Positions 23,031-37,824 of a stretch of 64,000 nt of DNA are shown in pieces. Below the pieces are notes generated by a model. That model searched no databases. It was not told the origin of the DNA and saw only the letters and a list, made by a program, of their open reading frames with translations. Origin of the DNA: Chaetorhynchus papuensis (lineage: Eukaryota; Chordata; Aves; Passeriformes; Rhipiduridae); assembly GCA_013396525.1 (NCBI GenBank), contig VWYX01000013.1, forward strand, positions 1,149,888 through 1,213,887, given 5' to 3'. Position numbers and translations under genes: made by a program. The first letter of the stretch is position 1; each line of letters opens with the position of its first letter.

Positions 23031-26000
23031 TAAATTGACTATTAAGGTGACCTTTACATTACTTATTACATACCTGCCTTTAAGGATTTCATTGATAATC
23101 ATTGGTTTTAATTCATTACTGCTTTTAAAACTTTTTTAAGTTACTATGAGGACAGACAAGCCAACTTCCAGCCTTAGCAGCATGGATGTTATTTGTTTAA
23201 ATGTGTGTGTATTTATGTTTTTATAAAGATACTCAAACCCTGGGAGGCCTGCGGCTAAGCTGGAAACAAATTGTTTAGAAAATATATAATTAATGGTTAA
23301 ATTTCTGTCTTACTTGTGTTTTGTAATGGTAGTCAGTATTGATGTCTTAAAAGCTTATAAAAGTATAATTCTAGCTGTTGCATGTTAATATAAGTATTTA
23401 ATAAAAATATTCTCAACTGTCTATCTTCCCCTTTCCTTTTTAGCTATCTTTTCTCATTCAAGAGAGATTTCTTTCGTTTGTGTAAAACTACATTGATTTC
23501 AAATAAACAGGGTAATTTTCAATTTTTGGATTTTAAACAGCTTAGTGCTATTTTTTTTTCTTTTTATAGTGCTCCCTGTCTAGGCATTGGCATAATTGTT
23601 AAGGGAATTTAAAAGAAATGCACAAAATACAAGGAAAGACAATAACAGGAAAACTGGATCCAAATTTGACCACCTGAAGGTATAGGTTAATTGACTGAGA
23701 CACAGCAGAGTATTAAAAATTGTTGGAGACTAGAGGGAATGATTTATAGGAAGAGATGAAAAGAAAGAAAAAAACTATGCAGCATAGTCACATGGAAGAA
23801 CCGCCTGTAACATTTTTAAAGACCTTTTGGACTCAGATGATGTATCTAGATGCAGTAACATGAATTAAGGACCAAAAAAATGAGCTGCATATCAAGACAC
23901 ATTTTGTAATGCTGACATCCTGGAGGCGATGGAAAATGTCTCAGCACAGTTCACAGAAGTTCCATTTTTTGAAGAACAAGTATTACTTGTTTTGTGGTGG
24001 TGTGTTGAGTGGCTGTTACACCTTTTGTTCCTAAGCTTTGATTATGTGTTACCATTTTGAAGGGAGATGATTTTAACTTCCACTTTGCAACCTGTGAGCT
24101 CCTTTTCTTCAACACACAGGTGGTCTCCTGAGAAGAGAGCAGGGTTCTTCTTCCCATCATCACCTCGGTGTTTGAAGCTGGAAAGCATTTCATAGTTGTC
24201 TCCTCACCAGTTTTATAGCTGTAAGAAAGCTCATTACCCTCGCATTTGCAGTGTTTTTCTGGGGCATGTTACTTCGGGCAGTTAAGATTTTAAAGTTGCC
24301 AGCAGTGTTTTGGTGTGGTCTTTAGCACAGGGTTGTACAGTCAGTGTGTGTACTCAACATGAAGCATCATCATCCACATGGAGAGAGAATCTCCCTTCAC
24401 TCATGCCAAGCTCCCCTTGTTCCTCACAGACTTGCCTATTGCACTACTCACCTATATGACAGAAGTGCCCTTTGCCTTTGTAGTCCAAAGAATTTTCTTA
24501 CATTTTTCTTTCTGTTTAATTATTCTTGCTTCCTCCTAAGCTCTCTAATTGTACTCGTCAATCATGTTCTGCCATAAAGCAGGAGGATTATCTGTATGTG
24601 TATGTTTCCATATGCCCAACCAGAAGACAAACCCTTTGAAGGCAGACACATAGAGTCAGAGTTTGAAAATGTAATTCTGTCAAACTGTCTTTTTAATCAG
24701 ATGACTTCAGGAAGGCTGCCACACAGATAGGCCTATCCCTTGTCTTGTAATGATACTGAATCTTAGGATCTCTTCTACCAAGCAAGAGACAAGCAGTAAG
24801 CTGATGGATCTTGAGCTGAAGAGGATCTCACTGTCCCTTGACAAGGATGCTGAAAGCACTGACAATACTGAAGTCTTTTTTGTAGACTGAAAGTACCTCA
24901 AAGAACTTTTCTTTTCCTACCCTGTCTTCCTTTTCTTTTGCCCCTCCATTGACAATTTTGGTTTATGGAGCTCAGCACATATTTTATTGCCAAGAGAGTT
25001 TCTTTTCAACAGCTGTCCTTTCTTCAAAGGATATAGTAAGGTTCATAACATTGAATGGGTATCGTCAGAGAATTTCAGACAGTCTTACTTTGCAAACCCT
25101 GCTACTCCTCATTTGTGTGAGAACCTGGTGTTTACCACCTTCTTTTTCCCCTGAGGTCAAGGAATCTTAAACAGACTTTTCAGTCAGTGGGTTCCTCTCT
25201 GGACGTAAACCCTCCTCCCCGATGATTTTTCTATCAGTGGCATTTGGATAGTATTTCGAGTTATTCCTCAGCAGTTCTGCGAGCTTTTCACGGAAGAGAC
25301 CTGTGTATTATTTATCAATTCTCTTTTCTCGTTTCTGCCCTCCAGCTTTTACATTACCCCCTCATCCTAGTCCTTTCTACCTAATCCTAATTTACTGCTG
25401 ATCAGAGCCATGGCAGCAGAACCAGTTACTTGAGGTGAAAAAAGAAGAATAAAAATAAAAACCTACATCAGACAAAGTTATGTTTTTGCCTTTGAGGCAA
25501 TTGGTTTTGCTTGCAGTGATTTTGGTGACACCAGGCAGAGCTGAGCATTCTTCATTTCGCTTGTATATTGTTTGCTTTTGTTTCCTGTAGTGCCACTGTA
25601 CCTCATAAAATAAGGGGTAACAAATTGTTCATTCTGAGTGTTTGGTCTCGCTTCGCAGTATACAGCAGAGCTTGTGCTAGAATCTGGTTTTTGTTATTTT
25701 TTCTCCCGTCTTTTTGTGTGTATTTTTTATGTGTGGAGTTTCCATGTGTGTTCTTGAGCCAAATGTGGTCAGTATGCAATGGAATACATGGGGATCTTTA
25801 CTAAGAAATACAAAAATGTACTGAGTCCTATGGCAGACTGAATTACCATTGTTCCATGAAAGTAGGTTTGTTTTGTATAGTCTGTATAGAAATTATAACC
25901 TTTATTAGCATAATTTGTAGACTGAGCTGTGTTAGTCTGAAACAGCATATGCATGCATGTGTATAGTTTGAATTTTAGCCAAGGGAAGGAGTCCCCTGCA

Positions 26001-27977
26001 CTCAGCAGGCTGGTGTTCCACTTGTGTTCATAGCTGTAATGCAGCACCTCTTTAATATTCTACCCGAGCGTTGAAATGGAACAGGCCATGGATGTTGATA
26101 AATCCAGAAGCCTGGCAAAGCAGTAATACTTGGGAAGTATTGGAAAGCATCAGTTCTGCTTGCCTGTTGAGAGCTGCCTGCAGCTCAGAGTGCTGTGCTG
26201 CAGGCCAGCAGCTATAGCCATGAGGCATTCCCTCCTTTCTTGGGTTTCCCGAATTCTGTGCCGTGGTGGAAGAAAGGGAAAGAAGAAACGAGCCAGGTGC
26301 CTTTCTTTTTCACTGTAGGGAGCAAAATTAGATTGTAGAGAAAGAGAGACAGATGCATAGTCTTTGTGTACACTAGCAAAGGGAACAAGCCAAGGTCCAT
26401 TTTCTGTTACAGCACAAGTATCACTGATGTGCACATGTGCTTCACCAACAGCCTGAGGACCTCTTTCATTCAACCTCCTTTGAGCAGTCCGTGGTTCATA
26501 CCCTTCCTTGACCTGTGTGGGTGTTATCTGGGAGAGCACTGGCTGTTAGAGCCAAAAATTAAGGCAGTAAGAATGCTATCAATTACAAGTTATTGATGAT
26601 TTTGTGCCAGTGTTTGCCCTCAAGCTTGCACTAAACTGCTCCTGTTGAGTTAGTGCAGATATAAGCATTGAGCCTGAGGCTCATGGTAAGGGCAAGAGAG
26701 AAAGAGCAAAACAGAGGACACACCTGTGGCTCTAAACAAATTAGTATTTGACAGAAGCCATTAACACTTCCAGCATAACATTGCAAACTTAACAGCAAAT
26801 TCACCCAGTACGTCTGTCTCAGAATACTTTTCACCCCACCATTCTAGTTAGGTCTGGGTTTCTTTGTTCTTTTTCTCTGGTGATTTCTGTATGGGCGTGT
26901 CAGGCCAGGGCAGGTGGGAACCCTTTAAAAAGTGATCCTGACAGACCTGGAGACTCTTTTCTTAAAAGATGCTAGTTACCTCCACTTTACTAATTCTTGA
27001 TTCCACCGATTCACTTCCTGTGCTAGGAACATTCAAATTATGCTTTTGCTTCCAAGGTTTTCTTGTCATACAGCTCTTAATTTTGGATAATGAGATTTTT
27101 TTTTTTTAATTGCTTTAAAAAAAAAGTAAGAGATAACCACATTAAATATAATATTAAATGTCAGTTCCCATTCAGCACTCAGCCTAGTTGAGAGGCTGCA
27201 TGCATAACTACCCTGCATGTACCTGTTCTTGCCAGATTTGTCGCTCTTTCATCAGTGAAATATGCGTGAAAAATGTTGAGCTTTGCCTCATTTTCATTTA
27301 CATTTGCACATTTTTTGAGACAAGTAACAATACTGTAACTCATGTTAGTGGTCACACTTCATTCAAGTGATATGACTAAGTAACAAGCCACGTTTCGATG
27401 TGTTTTCTGCTGGATGTAAATGTATGCAATTAAGTTTTTTAGTTCACAGAAGTAAGTTCTTCCCTTATGCACTCAAACATCCTAAAAGTCATAAACCTTT
27501 GTACCATGATACTTCTATTGCTACGACCGGATTTTAAGTTGTTTGAAGAGCGTGTGAGTAGTCCCTTTTGGCTACCCATATGAAGAGCCTAAAGAAATGT
27601 GCTCAACTCTGTTGTAAGTCAATTATAACTCAACACTAAATGTCTCTCTGTGGCAGAGGAATGACCTGGCTAGCTTATGGTTTTGGATGGAAGTACATCT
27701 CCTTTTATAAAGCCACTGTTGCTTGTTTGAAGAAAAATCTTAGCACTGAAGCATGGAAGCCAGATTTTTGTAAAGTAGTGGACTCTGACAGCTGATCTGT
27801 TAATCAGTAATCTGTGGCTCTCCCTTTCACTCAAATGCTGATTGGAATTCTAGAGACAGACCTTCTACCTTTGCCTCTCATAATTCTGGATAGCTCTTCT
27901 CCACCTCCGTAGGATTAAAATTAAGCAGAAAGAAAGTATTTGTTTACTTTTCACAGACAAATAGGTAATAGGCAATT

Positions 27978-27996
27978 CACTGTCACTGTGACAGTG
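27978..27996. promoter_or_regulatory. 19-bp palindrome with paired TGACAG sites
   Basis: CACTGTCAC and its reverse complement GTGACAGTG flank a single central T. The palindrome therefore holds CTGTCA and TGACAG in inverted orientation, which is the recognition word of TALE homeodomain proteins (MEIS and TGIF type). The perfect symmetry is seen in the sequence; a binding function is inference. Confidence 0.4.
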
Positions 27997-28935
27997 TCAT
28001 GCTTTGAGGTGACACAATGTCTTTTTATTGAGGCAGATGGGTGTGCACTTGCACTGGTAACGTGCCTTCTGTCCAGGCAGGCTGGTGTTTTCTAAAGACA
28101 CTTCTGTGGTAAAAGTTTCATGTACTTAGTGGAAGAAGGGTTATCTTATTGGTCTGATCATTTGGGAAAATGTAGCAGTAGTGTCTTTTATATAAGTAAA
28201 CAAATTAACAATAATAATGTACACTTTTCTCTGGAACACCTGAGTTTTGCAAGTATATGTGATGTAATTAGTAAAGCAGATTTTATTAAGTTGCTTTGCT
28301 CTTCCACATGACCAAACTTCTTTCCTTTATATGCAGTGTAAGTTGATGTGGCCATACAGGGAAACAGTATAACCTTGTTGAAGAAGAACATAAGATTAAT
28401 CTGTAATAAAATGTAAAGAAAATTCTAGAATCTTTAGTGTTGATGGCATATACAGTGTTCATGGTGTCAGTGTAATTACATATATGTCATATAACCAAAC
28501 CAGGATCAAATCAATTCATATATATGATATGTATGACAATTGCATATATTTATTTTTCTGATATTTTATTATTGTACTTTCCTGAGTCATGCCAGAAAGA
28601 AGACAGTTAAAGGTGTTACTCTTAGCTGCTTGTAACTTCAGATACCCATACTTAAATATCTGCTATTGAGTATCTACTAACAGCAAACCTGAACGTAATC
28701 TAGATACAGCCTCATAAAATAGGTGTTCTTGGGTCATTCAGACTACAGTTAGAGTTCCAGTGAGCTTAAGGAACTCACTTTTGGATACGAAAAGTGATAG
28801 ACATTATCAGAACATATTATATGTGTTCATACTTCAGGGGCGTGTTACAAGTTATTTGATCTATGTAATAAGACTTGTCATAATACTCGTGTATTAAGTG
28901 GCAGCTAAAGCTCCCTGTGCAACCTGAATTAAATT

Positions 28936-29050
28936 GAGAAACTTGTTGGAGGTCACAGATGGGATCTGAAGTCTGAATCTGTGGAATTTCTAGATCCTAT
29001 TGCAAAATAGGGATTATTGCCTCCCAGAATTGTTTCAGGATTATTTCAAG
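28936..29050. repeat. Possible MIR-like SINE relic
   Basis: Words such as GAGAAACTTGTTGGAGGTCACAG followed by TGCAAAATAGGGATTATTGCC, CAGAATTGTTTCAGGATTA recall MIR sequence ('aacttgcccaaggtcacac'; 'tgtaaaatggggataat..cc'; 'gttgtgaggatta'). The two halves match opposite MIR orientations, so at most one is real. Weak evidence. Confidence 0.2.
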
Positions 29051-32000
29051 ACCATTTCAAGATAATGCTCTCTCCTTGAGAGCCATCCCTATTGCATTCA
29101 TGTGTCTGCAAAGATACACCTCGGTGTGCCTAGTTTCACATGGCAGCACAGGGCCAGCATAGTTCTGGTACAGTTTGCATTGGAAACCACTAATCCAGGC
29201 TGTTAGACCAAGGCATGGCTTATTGAAATAAAATATTATTAATAAATTGAAATATTATCAACATTTATAAAAATATCTTGAACTTCCAAGGAAGAAATCC
29301 AAAGCTTTTAATTTCCCCCACCTCTTCAGAGGAAATTAGTATGCAAGCTGACTAATGCACCGGATTTCAGACAGTTATGAATTAAAACTGCTAAGTTATG
29401 AATGCCTGAGAAACAGAGTGCATAGTGGAAATGACAGATCCAGCACAGGAATGCTCTAATAACTTAATATTATAAATGCAATTTAATCAGAAATAAGCAC
29501 CTTCATGTTTCAGAAAGAGATTATGACTAGACACATTGCTTCTGTAGACAAATTCCCTGCCATGTGGCAGCTGTAGCAGTAGCAGGTCTTTACATGCCCA
29601 CAAGAGCAAATCAGTTCCTAAAGAGGTAGTGCATTTGAAACTAGCAATCAGGTTTTTTTTATTTTTTATATCTTTATTACAAGCATCTGTAAAGTTTGAA
29701 GTGCTGTCTGCGTGAGCAGAGTTCTCTGGAACAGATGTCTATTGTGAGTCAAATGTGTCTAATACCTTGCTTGGCCCTTCTCAGGTCAGAAACGCTTAAA
29801 GTCATAAGGTAACAAATGTTTCTTTATTTATTTTAGGGTTATGGTGATGTTAAAGGCAGGTACCTTTCAGATGGCCAGCATTTGAGAGCTGTTATCCTTT
29901 TCATTCTATTAAAGCCTTGAGAAAGAGGAAAAAAGCATTTACTGAGTGACTTATTAGTGTCCTTCAGAGGCATCCTCTTCTGTCTGCCACACTTTGTAAC
30001 TGATCGCAAGCACACAAATGTGGGGTTGGGGTTTTTTTGCTGTCATGAAACACTCTTGAAGAAAGGATTTAGAAAGCAGGTTTGCAGGAAACAACGTAAT
30101 GGGAGTATTTTAAACTCTTTTAATCACATGAGGGAAAAGGTTGCTTCAAGTTGTTACTTGCATTGTAATGTGTGAATAATAAAATACTATCAACACTATT
30201 AGGCAACTGACTACAGCTAGTTTTACTGGATAGCAAGAGATTACAAGTGTGGTTGCATTTCAAATCACAAATAGGTACAATATTTATGACAATAAATACA
30301 TCAAAAACAGTCGTCTTGCTATCCCTTAGACAATACTGAACAGTTTAATCCCAAGAGACTTAGAAATACAAATATAATGGGATATGCCTGATAGGGAACA
30401 TGCCTCCTATATTTCTCAGTAAAATTTAAATGTAATTTGAGTAGTAGCTTTCCTACTTGTCTGTGACTGATGTTAAAACTTGTATCTTACATGTTAAGAT
30501 GTTAAAACTCACACCTGTAGCCAATAAAATAAATAATCTCTGATAATATGAATGGAAAATAGGTAATAAATTTATGTTCATTAGTAATGAACAGAATTTA
30601 AATGTGTAGATCTCTAAGGACCAGAAATATGTTTTTCTTTCAGCATTTCTGAAAGGCTTTCTGTAATGCCAAAATTCCTGCAAGAATAGGTATAAAAAAT
30701 CAGCTAATCAGAAAGTCAGACTTGTCAACTGAAATATTTTGACTAGACAATATTTTTCTTCATGCTGTAGAGCTCTTTGTGGAATTACAGACACTGGATT
30801 CTTAAATATATCATAAAACAATCTTAAAACTGTTGAAGAATCTGTGGTTTAGTAGCCTGTGTAAATTTACATCAATACTGCAAAATTATGTATTTGCTAC
30901 TATGTGGAATAACGGAATTTTGATTAAAAACTTAGAGATGATAAATACCAAGAACATGTTAAAACTCTGGCACCTTTTCAACCTGTAAAACCTCCTCACT
31001 GGCTATTGCAGATAGATTTTCATAATGAAACAGTGGATCATTTCTTGTAACAAGTTACAAGGTTAGAACTATTCCATAAAACATGTTAAGAATACAATGA
31101 AAAAAACCCACGAGCTGCTTCCTCTCACTTGTGGTAGACCAAGGCTGTGACAGGAACACAAGTTACGGGCTTACTTTTTCCAAAATATTTGCAGGAGAGT
31201 TGTAGGTGTATTGGCAAGCCCTGCACCCTGTTCACAGTGCTAGAAGCATCTGTTATTCCCGGGAAATAATTTTGGCTTCTGTTGTTTTAACTGAGTTCTG
31301 CTGCTGATACAGTTATATCTGTGGTAGAACGTTTACTGGCGTAAATGTTTGTTTAGAAATGTCATTAGGGTTTTTTTTCCATTTCTGTTATGAAAACTGG
31401 TCTACCAGCATATGCATGTTCATCAATTTCTAACAGTTTTTATAACAAATAATAATCTCTTAGGTGTAAATATGTTGTCAGCTGTTTCACATTATTATTT
31501 TCCCCTGGGAACTCCATAGTGGCATTTTTAACCAAGGAAAAACCTGATCAGCTGCACTAAGAAAATACTGACAGTAGCCACATGCAGAGACATTGTCAAA
31601 CCAAAGAGGTATTACCCTGTCTTCCTTACATGTATTGAGCTATAGGGGTGCTCCAGTGACTTAAAACAGGGGCTTGCAGAGAACAGCTGAGCTTTTGCAT
31701 GTTACATTTTCTCCTGCATGCACTACCCCGGATATGTCCAGCCCTGGAACTCTTATCTCCACTATCTTGACAGTTCAAACTAAGCTTTGTCCCTAAGGCT
31801 TTTCAGTCCAAAAAACCCTCCTCTGAGCTAAATCCTGGTTTAACTCTGGTTCAGCTGGTTTCCTGAGGTAAGGTGGAGGGGTGTAGCACATGGAGGGTGA
31901 GGAAGAGGAAGGTTAAGTTTGTGTTGCTGTGCTGTAGTAAGGGTGCAGTATCTGGATTTACAAGTTTATCTAACGGTGACCCATGGACACTGTGTGGCTG

Positions 32001-35000
32001 CTTTGTGTTGTGCATGCTGTTTCTCGGGGTGGCTGGCAGAGCTAATAGAGGCATTGCTGACAGACTTGTGTTTCAGATGTATTTGGTGTAGGCTTTACTT
32101 ACCTCCATTATGAAAACGTTTTCTGGCAGGATTTGTCTGTGTTTGATTTCTTTAAATCATTGTTTAAGAAAAAAAAAACCGAAACAAATCAAAACCAAGA
32201 CAAATCCAAGTATCTGGAGCAAGGTGCTGTTTTACAGATTGTATAATTATTTGTAGCACAGGGAGTTGGCCTGTATTTGTGTGACAATTGTTAAAATATG
32301 TTTAAAATGAGAAGAAAATAGCAATATATTTTGAAGTTAAAACCTTTTCCATGCACATGGTTTACATTGAGTATGTTAATATGCTATGCATTCATTAATA
32401 TAATACAAAACCAACGTCTATAACAAAGATCAAAGTAACTTCTGTGTTTTCTTCATATTGAACCAAGTAGTTTCCAGATACCACACAGCAGGAAGAGCAA
32501 GCACCTTACACCACTTTCCCCCACCTCTGGGGTTCCATTTTCTTTTGTATTCTCTCCTTACTGGTGTCTTACTGGGCAGGGTGACTTTTCACTAAGGGGA
32601 AGCTGATTGTGTCTTTCTGAGCTGTGCTTAACTCCCTGATTGCATTTTGTTAACTGTGTTATCCATTCTAACCAGTGTGGAGGGATAACCCCACAAGAGA
32701 AGAGGTGCAGCCCAGCATACTTCATGCTGGAAGCTCACTTGAAATGGCCTGATGGCAGGGTGCTTTTTTCCACATATCTTGTTCTGAAGTCTTCCTCATT
32801 TTCCTATCCCTTCTTGTTAATATCTGCTCTGATTTGTTAATTCCTTATTTTTTTTTCCCCATGGAGTTTTTTGGTTGCTTGGTTGGTTGGTGAGTTGTGT
32901 TCTTTTGTTCCTCCCTGCAGACCTGGGCTCCTTTTTGGTGCTTCTTTACCATTTCACTGGAGCCAGCAGTGCTTTTGGCTTTGGCTCATCTGTGACTGTA
33001 CTGAACCACTTAGTTATGATTTAGACTAGAAATATACACTAAAAAAAAAATTCTAGAAATGTATTTTTGAACGAGATGTATTTTTGAAGCAATCTATGCT
33101 GGTTTAAAGGTAGAAAGATGTGGGGTACCTCGAGTTTTAGGGAGATATGAGCAGCAGTGTCTGTTCTCCTCTGGCCTGCTTCTTCATTTCTTTCTTTCTT
33201 AGTTGATAATCACTTTTTTGTTAATTTGGTTGAATCTTAGTGAAAACTTGAGGGACAGGCTCCATTCATTTTCAGAAACCCCCCTCAATCTGCATTTCAG
33301 TTCAATGTCCTGCTAGAAAACAGACTAATTTATGGGACAGCAGAGTGCCGTGTAGACCCTGGCTTGGGTGCAGTGCATGTCAGCAGACAGAGAGAAAAAG
33401 CTGTGTTTAGGCTGTTGTATGAGAGTTCTACATATTGGCTTCAGCAAGAGCAGGACTGGTTGCAGGATTAACTTTAAAGGAGTTTCTCGCTCCTTAATCC
33501 ACAGTAGCTGCTGATGGGATGTTTGGTGCATGTCCTTTTACCATTACTGCTCTTCTGCTCAGACCTGGCTTTTCCTAATCCAGAGTCAGTACTGGTGTGG
33601 ATAGCAAGGTTGGAAAACATCGATTTAGGAAATGAAAGGTAGCTTACTTGTTATCTTGAGGAACCAGGAGCTTGGCACTTCGTACTGGAACTTACATATT
33701 TATTCTTTGCACTTTCAAACTGATGTGAGAGGAAGGATCAAATCTTTTTCAAATTTCAGATAATTACTAAGTAACTTATTCTAAGATTAAATTTGCATTC
33801 TTACAGGAAAGCTATGAACCTTGCAATATTTCAATTAGCAATACTTTTTGACTTCAAAATGCTTTTGGATTGCCTGTGACCATGTCTAAAGAGATACTGT
33901 GGACGTTGTGACTAATTATGAAAACTGTATGCTAGCATTGTAGCCAGCTAGCTTTGCCTTCCTCAAACAAAAGAAAGGAGTTCTTGCAGAAAGTCTGTAT
34001 CTGTGAAGAGCAATAATCATAAGTGATTGGCATATATCTGAGCAGTTGCAATTTTGGTATCTCAGTTCTAGAACTACTCTGTTATTACTTCCTTTTTTGC
34101 TTCAACACCTGCCTTAGAGCATAGACTGACTGGCATAAAATAAAATAATGGGGCTTGTTTCCAAATGAAGGTGGGTGATGTGCTATAAGATGAAGATAAC
34201 CAACTCCAACTGAATTTTGCTTGCTCCCCAAATAACTGCAGTGCTGCATAGATCTGAACAAAAACCTTCTACTTCCAGTGTCTTTGATGATACTGTTTTA
34301 AGGTGGCTTTCTTTTAGTTTCTAGACTTCTAGTTACTCATTCGCAAAGGCCCCTCTTACACTGGCACAGTAAGGAAAGCAAACCATAGGGTGGTACTAGA
34401 ACAGGTAAGTTCATCACTAACCCAAATTTGCAGGGGCACAATTTTTGCGAGTGGAACAAGATTTTGTCATGGATTCAAATCCTTTCCGTTACACAGAAGT
34501 TCCCGATATGACTGTAATAGACAGGATTTTCAATGATTGTACTCAGGGACAGGAGAGGATAAAAAAGGAAAGTTGTTCCTGCCACTGCAACCCGAAATCT
34601 TGGGGTAGAGTCATTCTCGATGACTGTAGCCAGTCTTGAGCCAACATTTCACTGCTTCAAAAAAACATAACACAGAAGGAAACAGAAGGGGGTGGGGGGG
34701 GTGCAGTGGTGAGGAAAGGGCATAGTTTTCTGTTGGGTTAGGAAGTCAAATCAGTTCCCTATGCAGATAGATGGGTAATAAAGGGCAGAGAGGGGGAGGT
34801 GGGAATGGCTAGCTAGAGCAGGTGGAAGGTAGGGTGGAGTGACCCCTTTTTGTTGGCAGGCAATGCGAGTAGCTCAGCCTTCAAGTATAACTTCAGTCTT
34901 TGTAGCACTGATGTCAAATACCTGTGATCTTTTAAAAACCTGCATCCTGTTTTGCATCTTTTTTTAGCATTCAGCTGAAGGCATTGGTGGTGGCAGACTG

Positions 35001-35856
35001 GCTTGAGTTTCTGCAGAGAGGCATCTGATTCTGTGGTCCTAAGACCTAACAGGAGACCTAAGTCTCCTGTTCTTTAAGGTGTTTTCCTTGCACTTGGAAT
35101 GTATGTAGGGCACAGATGTGTTAGTTAAACATGTTGATTGGTGATTGCAGTATCAGTGAAAGTGAAGGTTTCGGTGCTGACTTGCAGTGTATTTGCCATT
35201 TATTTACGTTTTAGGATACCCAGTGGGATATGAGAGTGAACTTGTCCTGCTCTTATTTGAGCCCCAGTATGCTTACTGTGCACATTTGTGCAATTGCTGT
35301 GAAGAAAAAATCACTACAGTAGTCTGTAAATGTGAGCAGCTGTAGGGGCTTTCTCCACGGAAAAATAGAGGATTCTATCCCAGACACCCCGTGAGTTTGC
35401 TCTGTCTTGCTGCAACTGTGCCCTGGCAGCACAGGAGCACGGTCCTGCCTGAAAAACATGCTGCAGTACAGTCTGGGCTGCAGCTGGTCCTCTCCCCAAA
35501 GCCCTGCTGCTCAATCTCATTGTCCTCTTGCTCTCAGAGACTATTTACTCCTTAAAAACACCTCTCAAACAGCTGCACAAGGTGCATGCAGGCAAGCGCT
35601 TTTAAATAATATTGCTCCTTTAATAGCTAGTCTTTAGAGCAGAGTGAGATGAGCTGAGCTCCTTGATTTTCACAGAGCTGAATGTTTGCTCAGTTCTCTG
35701 TAACATACACCCCTAAGGAAAATGACAGTCTGCAATCACTTTGGCAGAGCTAGATGCCATGTAGGTGTCGTATCCACTGTTGGTTACTCACAAGTTAGAG
35801 ATGATGAAGAAGTATTTTGAAAGAATGAGAATTTAAAGGCCTGAACTTCATTCTGG

Positions 35857-35874
35857 AAAAAAAAAAAAAAAAAA
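35857..35874. repeat. A18 homopolymer with A-rich tail
   Basis: Eighteen A followed by CAACAAACCAAACACAAA. An A-run with an A-rich extension can mark the end of a retroposed transcript, but the upstream 500 bp resemble no gene that I recognise and no flanking duplication was found. Treated as simple repeat. Confidence 0.8.
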
Positions 35875-37813
35875 CAACAAACCAAACACAAAATGCTTTG
35901 CTCTCAATGTTTGAGTCTCTTTGCTGTTGGGCTCTCAACTTAAGTGCTATGGTGATTTTATAATCTCTTGAACAAAACTAAGGAATGATGGGCAAAACTG
36001 GACAGTGAAGCAACAAAGAATTCATTGCTCAATTTAAAAAAAAAAAAAATTAACAAGTGAAAAGGTTCATGTTGAGTCATCCCAGCTCTCTCCTAGTGCT
36101 TCATTTTGTGTGAGTTTGCAAAGAAGATGGAGAGATGCCAAAATTCAGGGAGGAGATCCCATGTAATCCTGTAGTATGCCAGAGAGGAAAGGCTGGGCAG
36201 AAGGATTACACGTGCTCCTGATGTGTTCGTTTATGGTAATGCAGCTTTGCTATTTGCTAACCAAATGGATACTTAAAAGAGGAGATTAATAGTGGAGAAC
36301 ATCAGCTCAAACCTGCCATGGCTGTTTGAAATGAGGTTTATCTGATAAATGGTATTTCTGTAAGGCCATTCTGCATTTTAGTTGTTTTACTGCAGGCTCT
36401 TGCTAATTGATTGGAAACTTGTCTTGAGAGGTCAGGTTTGTTGCATGGTTTTGCTAAGAATGAGAGCTGTTAGATGTGGCATGAGGCTGTAGAGCCTTTT
36501 CGGGCAGCAGATCCCTGCAAAAAGGCCTCGTGTTATCAGTGTCACAGGATATGCTTTTGATGTGTGCGCCTGTAGCCCTGGGGGTAGGGACAGCACACGG
36601 CCTGTGGGCACTAAGCCTATGCTGGTGCTAGGTCTGAAACTTGCTTGAGTTTTGAACGAGTGCACAAATGTCCCCATCTTCAAGTCCAGTCTGTTTCAAA
36701 ACACACAATGCCCAAAGAAGCAAATTTCTTCAGGTATCATTTAGCTTCAACTATTTAATTAGTTTTACTGACAGTAAAGGAGAAGTGAGTGTGATATGTC
36801 AGCAAACAAACTAATTTTTGTTTTGAGAATGTATTATTAATAATATTAAGGCATTGGAATACCTGATGTGGATCCCTCTTCTGCAGACAGAAAGAGTATC
36901 TTTGGTGCAATATTTGCATTTCATAAGCTTTGCTGAGATTCATATCAAGTGTAGAGAATATGATAAACTGTTTTAAAGAATTTAATAGGAGATAAACACC
37001 AATTTTAGTGCATGGAGAGGTGCCTGTTTGGTGATAAAGCTAAGATTACTATCAGCAGATAAAATTTTCCACAATACTCTTTGTTTCCCAATATTAATAT
37101 AAAGTGCTGTCAAAAAATGAACTTAAAATGTAACTTGATTCAGTTGGGGTGGGGAAGTTAAGAAACAAGAAAAAAAAGTATATCTTTTTAGCATTTTATT
37201 TTTTGTTTAACTTGTTTGTACTTTACTGTTAGTTTGTAGTGAATCATCCACTCTGTTTCTCAGTAGAACAGTGCAACTTCACGTGTAAAAGTTAATTCTT
37301 AGTAAAACAGGAGATGTTTCTAAAGAGAGTAGATAATCCAGATAAACTGCAGGTTCACAGTAGCCTGTTTTTTACTTAATCTTTGCTTAGAGTAGATTAG
37401 GAAACCAGGTTAAATCAAGCAAGCATGCCTTCATTTCTGAGGCTTCATTCCAGGCTAACACCGAGCATGAAAAATGCTGGTTGCCATTTCGTGAGGTGAA
37501 GGTTGCCACATCCACCAACTCTTCTCAGAGCCTTTTGCTGGCATTCAGGGAGTTTTTGGCAAGGCAGTATTTCAGAAATGCTCCCACATCCACTACACAA
37601 AGCATTTAGAAAGTGCCAATGTCCCTTGAAATTTCTACATAATTTTTTGGTGCCTTTTTTGTTGTAACAAAACCTAACGTTATCTGAGGAGGAATCTCAC
37701 AAATTCCCTGTCATAATATTTTGCTGTGCTGTAGGTGGTTTCACTGCTGGTTCTTAGCAGCTTTGCAGAAGTAGACTTTGCCCTCCATTTTGAGAGAAAT
37801 GCACCATCTCCTC

Positions 37814-37824
37814 AAAATGGCGGC
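37814..37824 (+). promoter_or_regulatory. YY1-like site
   Basis: AAAATGGCGGC closely matches the YY1 consensus AAGATGGCGGC. The CpG-containing word stands out in an AT-rich surround. It is isolated: no CpG island or initiator cluster surrounds it, so activity is uncertain. Confidence 0.35.

Larger units (their letters stand above)
23031..34000. other. Long non-coding tract
   Basis: No supported gene. The longest frame, 26150-26539 on the minus strand, resembles no known protein. The tract contains T12 at 27096-27107, a 19-bp palindrome at 27978-27996 and a SINE-like trace near 28.94-29.05 kb. Otherwise it is AT-rich sequence with no element that I could name. Confidence 0.65.

Noticed and set aside
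26150..26539. 129-codon minus-strand frame
   Set aside because: No family resemblance, no splice context and no codon pattern that sets it apart. A single frame of this length is expected by chance in 64 kb.
35400..35880. A18 tail as evidence of a processed pseudogene
   Set aside because: No gene-like sequence was recognised upstream and no flanking target-site duplication was found.
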